Shown: positions 32,763 through 38,916 of the stretch, piece after piece
How positions within the stretch are numbered: position 1 is the first letter of the stretch
How the letters are laid out: each line of letters opens with the position of its first letter
Assembly: GCA_002392965.1 (NCBI GenBank)
Contig: DGIA01000028.1
Location: 1-38,916 of the forward strand
Direction: 5' to 3'
From: Bacteroidales bacterium UBA3834
GTDB taxonomy: Bacteria; Bacteroidota; Bacteroidia; Bacteroidales; P3
Length of the DNA stretch: 38,916 nucleotides
Notes under the pieces: model-generated
Seen by the model: only the letters and a program-made list of their open reading frames with translations
Databases searched by the model: none
Told to the model about the DNA's origin: nothing
Program-made: the position numbers and the translations under genes

Positions 32763-33148
32763 AATGATTGCTTGATTGTTTCGAGTACCTGTATGTCGGC
32801 AGGCAGCCAGCGTACGCTGTCAAGGTCGTCTTTAGGCAGCCATCGTGCCGCCTCGTGCTCTTTCAGTGTCAGTGCGCCACTTTCCACACTGCAGAGGTAG
32901 CAATGCATCGTCAGGTGGAACTGGGGATAGTCCCATTCCACGGTCTGTACTGCTTTCCCGACGATAATCCGTGTCTCCAGTTCCTCCCATATCTCGCGCC
33001 TCAGTGCCGCCTCGGGAGTTTCTCCGGCTTCCATCTTGCCTCCGGGGAACTCCCACCAGTCTTTCCACTCTCCATATCCCCGTTGCGTGGCGAAGATACG
33101 TCCCTCGTCATCATGGATGATAGCTGCTACAACCTCAATCTGTTTCAT
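32759..33148 (-). CDS. NUDIX hydrolase (MutT-like)
   Basis: A 129-residue (deoxy)nucleoside triphosphate pyrophosphohydrolase, probably removing oxidised nucleotides. The Nudix box runs from Gly37 through Glu43 to REIWEE (51-56); the last consensus Gly is replaced by Glu58. The opening IEVVAAIIHDDEGRIFATQRGYG matches the MutT family. It leads the eight-gene operon. No canonical promoter fits between the purL terminator and this start, so read-through from purL or an atypical promoter is likely. Confidence 0.9.
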   Translation of the reverse strand: MKQIEVVAAIIHDDEGRIFATQRGYGEWKDWWEFPGGKMEAGETPEAALRREIWEELETRIIVGKAVQTVEWDYPQFHLTMHCYLCSVESGALTLKEHEAARWLPKDDLDSVRWLPADIQVLETIKQSL

Positions 33149-33160
33149 TGTTGATTCTAA

Positions 33161-33193
33161 AAGACGGGAGTCCCTTGCGGGTGCTCCCGTCTT
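33161..33193 (-). terminator. Intrinsic terminator after purL
   Basis: A 10-bp stem (AAGACGGGAG at 33161-33170 with 33184-33193) encloses a 13-nt loop that itself has CCC and GGG facing. On the minus strand, coming from purL, it is followed by a short TTTT run before the NUDIX gene. Confidence 0.8.
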
Positions 33194-33212
33194 GTTTTTG
33201 CGTGGTGATGTT

Positions 33213-36200
33213 TTATTTGAAGTATTCCACGCCGGACTCGAACAGCTGCTGGTCGAAGTTGCCGGGGATGTTCATGGCGCTGCCCTTGCTCCAACGTTCG
33301 CTGTGGCCCATCTTGCCAAGGACGCGCCCGTCGGGGCTGGTGATGCCTTCGATGGCCATGTAGGAGCCGTTCATGTTGTACTCCTCGTCCATGGTGGGAT
33401 TGCCGTTCAGATCGACATACTGTGTAGCCACCTGCCCGTTCTTGAAGAGACGGTCGATCCACTCCTGCGGAGCCACGAAGCGGCCCTCGCCGTGCGAGAT
33501 GGGGATGACGTATGTGGCACCGAGCTCGGCCTTGCACAGCCAGGGGCTGAGGTTGCTGGTGACGCGCGTGTAGGCCATCTTGCTCTGGTGGCGGCCGATG
33601 GTGTTGAAGGTCAGTGTGGGGGCATCTTCGGCTTGCGGACGGATCTCTCCGTAGGGCACAAGGCCGAGTTTCACCAGGGCCTGGAAGCCGTTGCAGATGC
33701 CGAGCATCAGGCCGTCACGCTTGTTGAGGAGTTCCATCACGGCGTCGGCGATGCGCTGGTTGCGGAAGACGCTGGTGATGAATTTGGCGCTGCCTTCGGG
33801 CTCGTCGCCGGCGCTGAAGCCGCCAGGAATCATGACAATCTGGCTGCGGCGGATGGCATCGACGTAGGCATCCACGCTCTCGCGTATCTGCTGGCCGTTC
33901 TGGTTGCGGAAGACGATGATTTCGCTCTCGGCACCGGCGCGGTTGAAGGCGCGGGCGCTGTCGTACTCGCAGTTGGTGCCGGGGAAGGCCGGGATAAAGA
34001 CATGGGGCTTGGCGACCTTGTGCGAGCAGATGTGGACATCCGCGTAGTTAATAGGCTTGATGGTCTGAATGGACTGAATGGGCGAGGTGCTGCGTGTGGG
34101 GAACACACTCTCGAGGGTCTTCTGCCAGGCGGCGAGGGCGTCCTCGAGTGCAATCTTCTCGCCAGCCACCTCAAACACGGGCTCGGCGGTCACTTCGCCA
34201 ATTTCGGTGCAGTGGAACGGCAGGCCGTTGGCATCGGCCACCTCCACGACAATCCAGCCATAGTGCTTGTCGGCCAAGCCGACGCCACAGCAGGCTGTGA
34301 GCTCGGCGGCTGTGGTGAGCTTCACGCCCAGCTTGTTGCCGAAGGCCATCTTGCTGACGGCTTCGATGATGCCACCGAAGCCGAGGGCATAGGTACTCTT
34401 CACCAGTCCGGCCTCGATGGCCTTGCGCAGGGCGGCGTACTGGCTCAGTGCGTCTTCGTAGTCGGGCATGCCATACTCCTTCTCCTTGATGTCGAGCAGC
34501 ACAAGTTTGTGTCCGGCCTGCTTCAGTTCGGGGGTGACGACATGCTGCAGGTCGCTGATGCCCACGGCGAAGGAGCAGAGCGTCGGCGGCACGTCGATGT
34601 CGTTGAAAGTGCCGCTCATGGAGTCTTTGCCGCCGATGGCGGGCAGCTTCAGGCCCATCTGGGCGTTGTAGGCACCCAGCAGGGCAGCGAAGGGCTCACC
34701 CCAGCGGTAGGGGTCGTTGCCCAGCTTCTTGAAATATTCCTGGAAGGTGAGGCGCACGCGGCTGGCATCGCCGCCGGCGGCGGCGATCTTGGCCACCGAA
34801 CTCAACACTGCATACACAGCGCCGTGGAAGGGGCTCCACGAGGTCTGGTAGGGATCCATGCCGTAGCTCATGATGGTCACGGTGTCGCATTTGCCGTCGA
34901 GCAGCGGCAGTTTGCCGACCATGCTCTGCGTGGGCGTAAGCTGGTAGCGGCCGCCGTAGGGCATCACCACGCTGCCTGCGCCGATCGAGCTGTCGAACAT
35001 CTCGACCAAGCCCTTCTGTGAGCAGACGTTGAGGTCGCCGAGGGTCTGCAGCCAGAGGTCTTTGATAGGTTTAGTGGGCTGAATGGTTTTAATGGGCTCG
35101 GTGGGCATGGTGACCGAGACCGTGGTCTCCTGGTGGGCGCCGTTGGTGTCGATGAAGCGGCGGCTGAGGTTGACAATCTCCTTGCCGCGCCAGCTGATGA
35201 CCATGCGGGGCTCTTTGGTGACGGTGGCCACCACGGTGGCCTCGAGGTTCTCCTCGTCGGCATACTTGAGCATCAGGTCCACATCTTTGGGATCGACCAC
35301 CACGGCCATACGTTCCTGGCTTTCGCTGATGGCCAGCTCGGTGCCGTCGAGGCCGGCGTATTTCTTGGGCACACGGTCGAGGTTGATCTGCAGGCCGTCG
35401 GCCAGCTCGCCGATGGCCACGCTGACGCCGCCGGCACCGAAGTCGTTGCATTTCTTGATGATGTGCGACACCTCCTCACGGCGGAACAGGCGCTGTATCT
35501 TGCGTTCTGTGGGGGCGTTGCCCTTCTGCACCTCGGCACCGCAGGTGGTGAGGCTCTTGGTGGTGTGGCTCTTCGAGGCGCCCGTGGCACCTCCGATGCC
35601 GTCGCGGCCGGTGCGGCCACCCAGCAGTATGATCACATCGCCGGGGTCGCTCGTCAGGCGCTGCACGGCACGACGCGGGGCGGCGGCTATCACGGCGCCG
35701 ATCTCCATGCGCTTGGCCACATAGTTGGGGTGGTATATCTCGTTCACCAAGCCGGTGGCCAGACCGATCTGGTTGCCGTAGCTGCTGTAGCCGTGGGCGG
35801 CGGTGGTGACAATCTTGCGTTGCGGCAGTTTGCCGGCCAAGGTCTCATTGAGGGGCTTGGTGGGGTCGGCGGCGCCGGTGACGCGCATGGCTTGATAGAC
35901 GTAGGTGCGGCCCGAAAGCGGGTCGCGTATGCATCCGCCAAGGCAGGTGGCGGCTCCGCCGAAGGGCTCGATCTCGGTCGGGTGGTTGTGGGTCTCGTTC
36001 TTGAAGTTGATGAGCCACTCTTCCTTGTTGCCGTCGATGACCACAGGCACCACGATGGAGCAGGCGTTGATTTCGTCGCTGGGCTCCTGGTCGTCGAGGA
36101 TGCCGGCCTTCTTGAGGCGCTTGGCGGCCAGGGTGCCGATGTCCATCAGGCAGACGAACTTGTCGGTGCGGCCGGCATATTGTTCCTTGTGGTCGGACAG

Positions 36201-36962
36201 GTACTGCTGGAAGGCGCCCTCGATGAGAGGCTTGTAGTAGCCTTCGTCGAACTTCACGTCCTTCAACTCGGTGGCGAAGGTGGTGTGGCGGCAGTGGTCG
36301 CTCCAGTAGGTGTCGAGCACACGTATCTCGGTCATGGTGGGGTTGCGCTTCTCCTCGTCGTGGAAGTAGCGCTGTATGTGTCTGAAGTCGGCGAAGGTCA
36401 TGGCCAGGCCCAGGCTGTCATAGAGTTCCTTCAGCTTGGCTTCGTCCATGTCCTTGAAGCCGTCGAAGACGATGACATCGGCAGGCTCGTCGAAGTGGTC
36501 CTCCAGCGAGTCGGGCTTGGGCTCGTCGGTGACGCGGCTATCGACGGGGTTCACGCAGTGTTTCACCACGGCCTGGCGTTGCTCTTCGGTGAGGTGGCCG
36601 CTGATGACGTATGTGGTGGCACTCTTGATGATGGGTTCCTCGGCGTCGTTGAGCAGCTTGACGCACTGCTCGGCGCTGTCGGCCCGCTGGTCGAACTGGC
36701 CCGGCAGGTATTCCACCGTAAAGCAGAAATCCTCCGCTTTGTGGGGGAATTCCTCGTCATAGATGTCATCCACCGGCGGCTCGCTGAACACCGTCTGCTT
36801 GGCCTGCGCAAAGGTGGCGTCGCTCACGTTCTCCACATCGTAGCGGATGAGCACGCGCACCTCGTCGGCCTCGATGCCCAGATATTCGCCCATTTCGTTC
36901 TTCAGCTCCTTGGCCTTCACGGCGTAGGGAGCCTTCTTCTCTACAAAGATTCTTCTAACCAT
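33213..36962 (-). CDS. purL: Phosphoribosylformylglycinamidine synthase (large, single-chain)
   Basis: A 1249-residue fused PurL that converts FGAR to FGAM with glutamine and ATP in purine synthesis. The N-terminal PurS-like region is followed by the two AIRS-type halves (DTYWSDHCRHTTF near 230; ETHNHPT; GGRTGRDGIGGATGAS) and a C-terminal glutaminase with PGTNCEYDSARAF, nucleophile Cys1090 in MLGICNGFQAL, and HGEGRF. Two in-frame 9-bp-period insertions sit at domain boundaries (34047-34082 and 35061-35096). It follows the acyltransferase by 12 nt and ends at the terminator at 33161-33193. Confidence 0.95.
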   Translation of the reverse strand: MVRRIFVEKKAPYAVKAKELKNEMGEYLGIEADEVRVLIRYDVENVSDATFAQAKQTVFSEPPVDDIYDEEFPHKAEDFCFTVEYLPGQFDQRADSAEQCVKLLNDAEEPIIKSATTYVISGHLTEEQRQAVVKHCVNPVDSRVTDEPKPDSLEDHFDEPADVIVFDGFKDMDEAKLKELYDSLGLAMTFADFRHIQRYFHDEEKRNPTMTEIRVLDTYWSDHCRHTTFATELKDVKFDEGYYKPLIEGAFQQYLSDHKEQYAGRTDKFVCLMDIGTLAAKRLKKAGILDDQEPSDEINACSIVVPVVIDGNKEEWLINFKNETHNHPTEIEPFGGAATCLGGCIRDPLSGRTYVYQAMRVTGAADPTKPLNETLAGKLPQRKIVTTAAHGYSSYGNQIGLATGLVNEIYHPNYVAKRMEIGAVIAAAPRRAVQRLTSDPGDVIILLGGRTGRDGIGGATGASKSHTTKSLTTCGAEVQKGNAPTERKIQRLFRREEVSHIIKKCNDFGAGGVSVAIGELADGLQINLDRVPKKYAGLDGTELAISESQERMAVVVDPKDVDLMLKYADEENLEATVVATVTKEPRMVISWRGKEIVNLSRRFIDTNGAHQETTVSVTMPTEPIKTIQPTKPIKDLWLQTLGDLNVCSQKGLVEMFDSSIGAGSVVMPYGGRYQLTPTQSMVGKLPLLDGKCDTVTIMSYGMDPYQTSWSPFHGAVYAVLSSVAKIAAAGGDASRVRLTFQEYFKKLGNDPYRWGEPFAALLGAYNAQMGLKLPAIGGKDSMSGTFNDIDVPPTLCSFAVGISDLQHVVTPELKQAGHKLVLLDIKEKEYGMPDYEDALSQYAALRKAIEAGLVKSTYALGFGGIIEAVSKMAFGNKLGVKLTTAAELTACCGVGLADKHYGWIVVEVADANGLPFHCTEIGEVTAEPVFEVAGEKIALEDALAAWQKTLESVFPTRSTSPIQSIQTIKPINYADVHICSHKVAKPHVFIPAFPGTNCEYDSARAFNRAGAESEIIVFRNQNGQQIRESVDAYVDAIRRSQIVMIPGGFSAGDEPEGSAKFITSVFRNQRIADAVMELLNKRDGLMLGICNGFQALVKLGLVPYGEIRPQAEDAPTLTFNTIGRHQSKMAYTRVTSNLSPWLCKAELGATYVIPISHGEGRFVAPQEWIDRLFKNGQVATQYVDLNGNPTMDEEYNMNGSYMAIEGITSPDGRVLGKMGHSERWSKGSAMNIPGNFDQQLFESGVEYFK
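34047..34082 (-). repeat. In-frame 9-bp-period repeat in purL (copy 2)
   Basis: On the plus strand four 9-nt units run in tandem: GTTAATAGG, CTTGATGGT, CTGAATGGA, CTGAATGGG. They encode PIQSIQTIKPIN, just before the glutaminase domain. The same unit consensus occurs at 35061-35096. Confidence 0.85.
35061..35096 (-). repeat. In-frame 9-bp-period repeat in purL (copy 1)
   Basis: On the plus strand four 9-nt units run in tandem: TTTGATAGG, TTTAGTGGG, CTGAATGGT, TTTAATGGG. They encode PIKTIQPTKPIK, between the two AIRS-like halves. The unit matches that at 34047-34082. Confidence 0.85.
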
Positions 36963-36974
36963 ATGATTCTGTTT

Positions 36975-37541
36975 TCAATTTTCAACTAGTTCTACAAACT
37001 GTGTCGGATGCTTGGCCATGCTGGCACGGAAGCAGCGGCGCACCCGCAGCAGGTCGGCCTCGTAGTCGTCGGTGGGCCAGATGGCTTCCTCGAGCCATAT
37101 CTTCTTGTGCGCGAAATCGATGCATGCCGGCACGATGGGTACCTCGGCCCGACGGGCGATCTCCCAGAAGCCTCGTTTCCAGCGCTGCACCGGTTTGCGT
37201 GTGGCCTCGGGGGTGATGGCTATGGTGAATGTCTCGCCTTTGCCGAACTCCCTTACGGCCGCCTCCACCATGCCGTTGTGACGGTTGCCGCGGTCTATCG
37301 GTATGCAGCCGTAGTGCAGCATCAGCTGTTTCACCGGCCAGCGGAAGAACTCCTTCTTGATGAACACGTGTCCATTCACCTTGAGGCTCCACAGGTAGGC
37401 GATGCCTATCAGGAAGTCGTCGATCGACGTATGGGGTGCCACGACGAAAACGCAGCGGCTCAACTCAGGTCGCGTGCCGGGCTCGGGAAGGTTTAATTTC
37501 CAGCCACACAGCTTCACAACAGCAATCCAAATCCTTTTCAT
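36975..37541 (-). CDS. Lysophospholipid acyltransferase family protein (PlsC-like)
   Basis: A 188-residue acyltransferase. The catalytic HX4D motif is HTSIDD (about residues 37-42), and the substrate motif reads ITPEATRKP where PlsC usually has PEGTRS. A hydrophobic N-terminal segment suggests membrane association. It would acylate lysophospholipid or a related acceptor. The start at 37541 lies 10 nt downstream of the promoter -7 box; longer frames upstream are excluded by the promoter. purL starts 12 nt after the stop and is probably co-transcribed, though the two pathways are unrelated. Confidence 0.88.
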   Translation of the reverse strand: MKRIWIAVVKLCGWKLNLPEPGTRPELSRCVFVVAPHTSIDDFLIGIAYLWSLKVNGHVFIKKEFFRWPVKQLMLHYGCIPIDRGNRHNGMVEAAVREFGKGETFTIAITPEATRKPVQRWKRGFWEIARRAEVPIVPACIDFAHKKIWLEEAIWPTDDYEADLLRVRRCFRASMAKHPTQFVELVEN

Positions 37542-37550
37542 TATAAAATG

Positions 37551-37581
37551 CAAAAGTACGAAGATTCTTTGACATGGCAAA
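37551..37581 (-). promoter_or_regulatory. Bacteroidota-type promoter for acyltransferase-purL
   Basis: On the minus strand, TTTG (37581-37578) is followed after 19 nt by TACTTTTG (37558-37551). Transcription would start within a few bases of the ATG at 37541, so the leader is very short. Confidence 0.75.
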
Positions 37582-37638
37582 ATAAATATATCAACAATTG
37601 GTCGCAATCGGTTGTCATTGGTTCCATAGTCCCTCCCT

Positions 37639-37743
37639 TTCACTTCCGTCTCACCTCCGTTTCACCTCCGTTTCACCTCCGTCTCACCTCCGTTGAAAGA
37701 CGGAGTTGATATGGTGTTGAGGTGGAGTTGATACGGACCCATA
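37639..37743. repeat. Head-to-head 11-bp repeat element C
   Basis: Five units occupy 37639-37693 (TTCACTTCCGT, then CTCACCTCCGT and variants with T in first position). The core is TGAAAG at 37694-37699, the reverse complement of the core in elements A and B. Opposite-strand units follow at 37700-37743: ACGGAGTTGAT, ATGGTGTTGAG, GTGGAGTTGAT and a weak fourth. The inner stem is CTCCGT (37688-37693) with ACGGAG (37700-37705). It lies in the divergent region between the acyltransferase and tRNA-Ser. Confidence 0.88.
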
Positions 37744-37819
37744 AGGACGCCGGAACCACCTCTCCGGACGGCGGAGGGTGTGGCATAGTCGGCTGTCAAT
37801 GGGGATGTTGGAAAAATAA

Positions 37820-37851
37820 TTTGGCTATATGGAGAAATGTTAGTAATTTTG
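37820..37851 (+). promoter_or_regulatory. Bacteroidota-type promoter for tRNA-Ser
   Basis: TTTG at 37820-37823 is followed after 20 nt by TAATTTTG at 37844-37851. Transcription would start near 37858, about 13 nt before the tRNA. Confidence 0.85.
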
Positions 37852-37870
37852 CACTTTCAAAATCGGTTCC

Positions 37871-37955
37871 GGAGAGATGGCAGAGCGGTCGATTGCGGCG
37901 GTCTTGAAAACCGTTGACCTGCGAGGGTCCGGGGGTTCGAATCCCTCTCTCTCCG
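37871..37955 (+). tRNA. tRNA-Ser (anticodon UGA)
   Basis: An 85-nt tRNA. The acceptor stem pairs GGAGAGA (37871-37877) with TCTCTCC (37948-37954), with G as discriminator at 37955. The anticodon loop CTTGAAA at 37903-37909 contains TGA at 37905-37907. The long variable arm is that of a class II (serine) tRNA. The T loop TTCGAAT at 37936-37942 is closed by 5 bp including one G-U pair. CCA is not encoded. Confidence 0.95.
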
Positions 37956-37993
37956 CTGAAACACAGTCCCCTAGGGGGATGGAAGGATTGATG

Positions 37994-38029
37994 ATAGGCG
38001 GAGTCCGCAAAACTCTGCCTATTTTTTTT
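37994..38029 (+). terminator. Strong intrinsic terminator between tRNA-Ser and serS
   Basis: An 11-bp stem with one G-U pair (ATAGGCGGAGT at 37994-38004 with ACTCTGCCTAT at 38012-38022) closes a 7-nt loop and runs into a tract of T residues to 38029. A perfect palindrome CCCCTAGGGG at 37968-37977 lies just upstream. No standard promoter is seen between this terminator and serS. Confidence 0.9.
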
Positions 38030-38086
38030 CATCGACATACTAAAACATGCCGACCCGCGTTTTTTCAATAAAAAACATATAAAAAC

Positions 38087-38916
38087 ATGCTACAGTTACA
38101 GTACATCAAAGACCATACCGACGAAATCATCGCCCGACTGAAGATTAAGAATGTGGCCGACGTGGAGGCACGTATCAGTGAGATCATCGCTCTCGATGCC
38201 GACCGCCGTGCCCTGCAGGTGAAAGCCGACGCCGTGAAGGCCGAGCAGAACAAGATTGCCAAGGAGATTGGCGGTCTGATGAAACAGGGGCTGCGCGAAG
38301 AGGCCGAGAAGGCCAAGGCCCGCACCGCCGAGCTCAAGGCTGAGGAGAAGAGCCTCGGCGAGCAGCAGTCGGCGACGGAGAAGAGCCTCAACGAAAAGTT
38401 GATAAGCCTGCCCAACGCACCGCATATCACCGTGCCCGTGGGCAAGAGCGAGGCCGACAATGTGGTGGTGGCCGAATTCGGCCACAAGCCCGACCTGCCC
38501 GCCGACGCGCTGCCCCACTGGGATCTCTGCGCCAAGTATGACATCATCGACTTCGAGCTGGGCAACAAGGTGACCGGCGCCGGATTCCCGTTCTACAAAG
38601 GCAAGGGTGCCCGTCTGCAGCGTGCCCTCATCAACTTCTTCCTCGACGAGGCCCAGAAGGCCGGGTTTGTGGAGATACAGCCGCCGCTGATGGTCAACGA
38701 GGCCAGCGGACTGGGTACAGGCCAACTGCCCGACAAGGAGGGGCAGATGTATGCCATTCCGCTCGACGGCTTCTATATGATTCCCACCGCCGAGGTGCCC
38801 ATCACCAACATCTTCCGCGGCGAGGTAGTGGATGCCAAGCAGTTCCCCATCAAGCGTGTGGGCTACAGCGAATGCTTCCGCCGCGAGGCCGGCAGCTACG
38901 GCAAGGACGTGCGCGG
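38087..38916 (+). CDS. serS: Serine-tRNA ligase, N-terminal part (cut by window end)
   Basis: The first 276 residues of SerRS, which charges tRNA-Ser with serine; the family is usually about 425 residues, so roughly a third lies beyond the window. The N-terminal coiled coil (about residues 30-105, rich in Ala, Lys and Glu) that grips the long variable arm of tRNA-Ser is clear. The catalytic domain follows, with GTGQLP, the serine-binding TAEVP motif, and class II motif 2 in FRREAGSYGKDVRG at the very end. The ATG at 38087 follows an A-rich leader. Its cognate tRNA-Ser lies 131 nt upstream. Confidence 0.95.
   Translation, partial: MLQLQYIKDHTDEIIARLKIKNVADVEARISEIIALDADRRALQVKADAVKAEQNKIAKEIGGLMKQGLREEAEKAKARTAELKAEEKSLGEQQSATEKSLNEKLISLPNAPHITVPVGKSEADNVVVAEFGHKPDLPADALPHWDLCAKYDIIDFELGNKVTGAGFPFYKGKGARLQRALINFFLDEAQKAGFVEIQPPLMVNEASGLGTGQLPDKEGQMYAIPLDGFYMIPTAEVPITNIFRGEVVDAKQFPIKRVGYSECFRREAGSYGKDVR

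Noticed and set aside
33036..36989. Two long plus-strand frames (661 and 618 residues) opposite purL
   Set aside because: They are rich in Gly, Ala, Val and His with no family motif, and lie wholly antisense to a conserved PurL.

Overview
The window looks like chromosomal DNA of a G+C-rich member of the Bacteroidales (Bacteroidota). The evidence is: eight promoters of the Bacteroidota type (TTTG or TTG, 18-20 nt, then TAnnTTTG); many SPII lipoproteins with an MKR or MKK start and an L-T/S-x-C lipobox; a gldH gene in a holB-ricT-gldH-pbp1A cluster; SusB-like GH97 and GH78 glycosidases; a full-length single-chain PurL; and A-rich rather than Shine-Dalgarno leaders. No plasmid, prophage or insertion-sequence genes are visible. 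Most of the window is housekeeping chromosome with a few accessory genes.

Layout from left to right. (1) 1-389 is a repeat-rich intergenic region ending in a clear promoter. (2) 390-6784 (+): a DUF262/DUF1524 (GmrSD-like) gene of lower G+C, then a short-chain dehydrogenase, a sugar-nucleotidyltransferase and an AddB-like PD-(D/E)XK nuclease, with gaps of 15 nt or less or overlaps. (3) 6785-11471 (+): an 11-bp repeat element, then an operon of an OmpA-like/TPR lipoprotein, pssA, queA and comF with overlapping ends. (4) 11564-13096 (+): an unrecognised protein and a VanX-like D-Ala-D-Ala dipeptidase lipoprotein. (5) 13099-19465 (-): operon holB-ricT-gldH-pbp1A-rlmN. (6) 19774-22962 (+): a lipid kinase and a Kef-type antiporter. 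(7) 23020-24483 (-): pepD, then a 126-nt rod-like structured RNA candidate and a lipocalin-like lipoprotein. (8) 25510-33148 (-): eight tightly coupled genes, in transcription order NUDIX, TSCPD, cupin, GH97, GH78, TfoX-N, aldose epimerase, DUF3298 lipoprotein. (9) 33213-37541 (-): acyltransferase-purL. (10) 37871-38916 (+): tRNA-Ser(UGA), a strong intrinsic terminator, then serS running off the window.

The most unusual content is not a gene. Three intergenic elements (6791-6895, 19576-19691, 37639-37743) are built of 11-bp units arranged head-to-head around a 6-nt core (CTTTCA/TGAAAG), and a fourth 11-bp-period array lies at 84-138. In addition, 9-bp-period, frame-compatible repeats are embedded inside otherwise conserved enzymes: twice in purL with the same unit consensus, and once in the GH97 gene. 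Two other points deserve attention: the 126-nt structured RNA candidate at 24691-24816, and the tRNA-Ser/terminator/serS arrangement, which suggests shared or attenuated transcription of a tRNA and its own synthetase.
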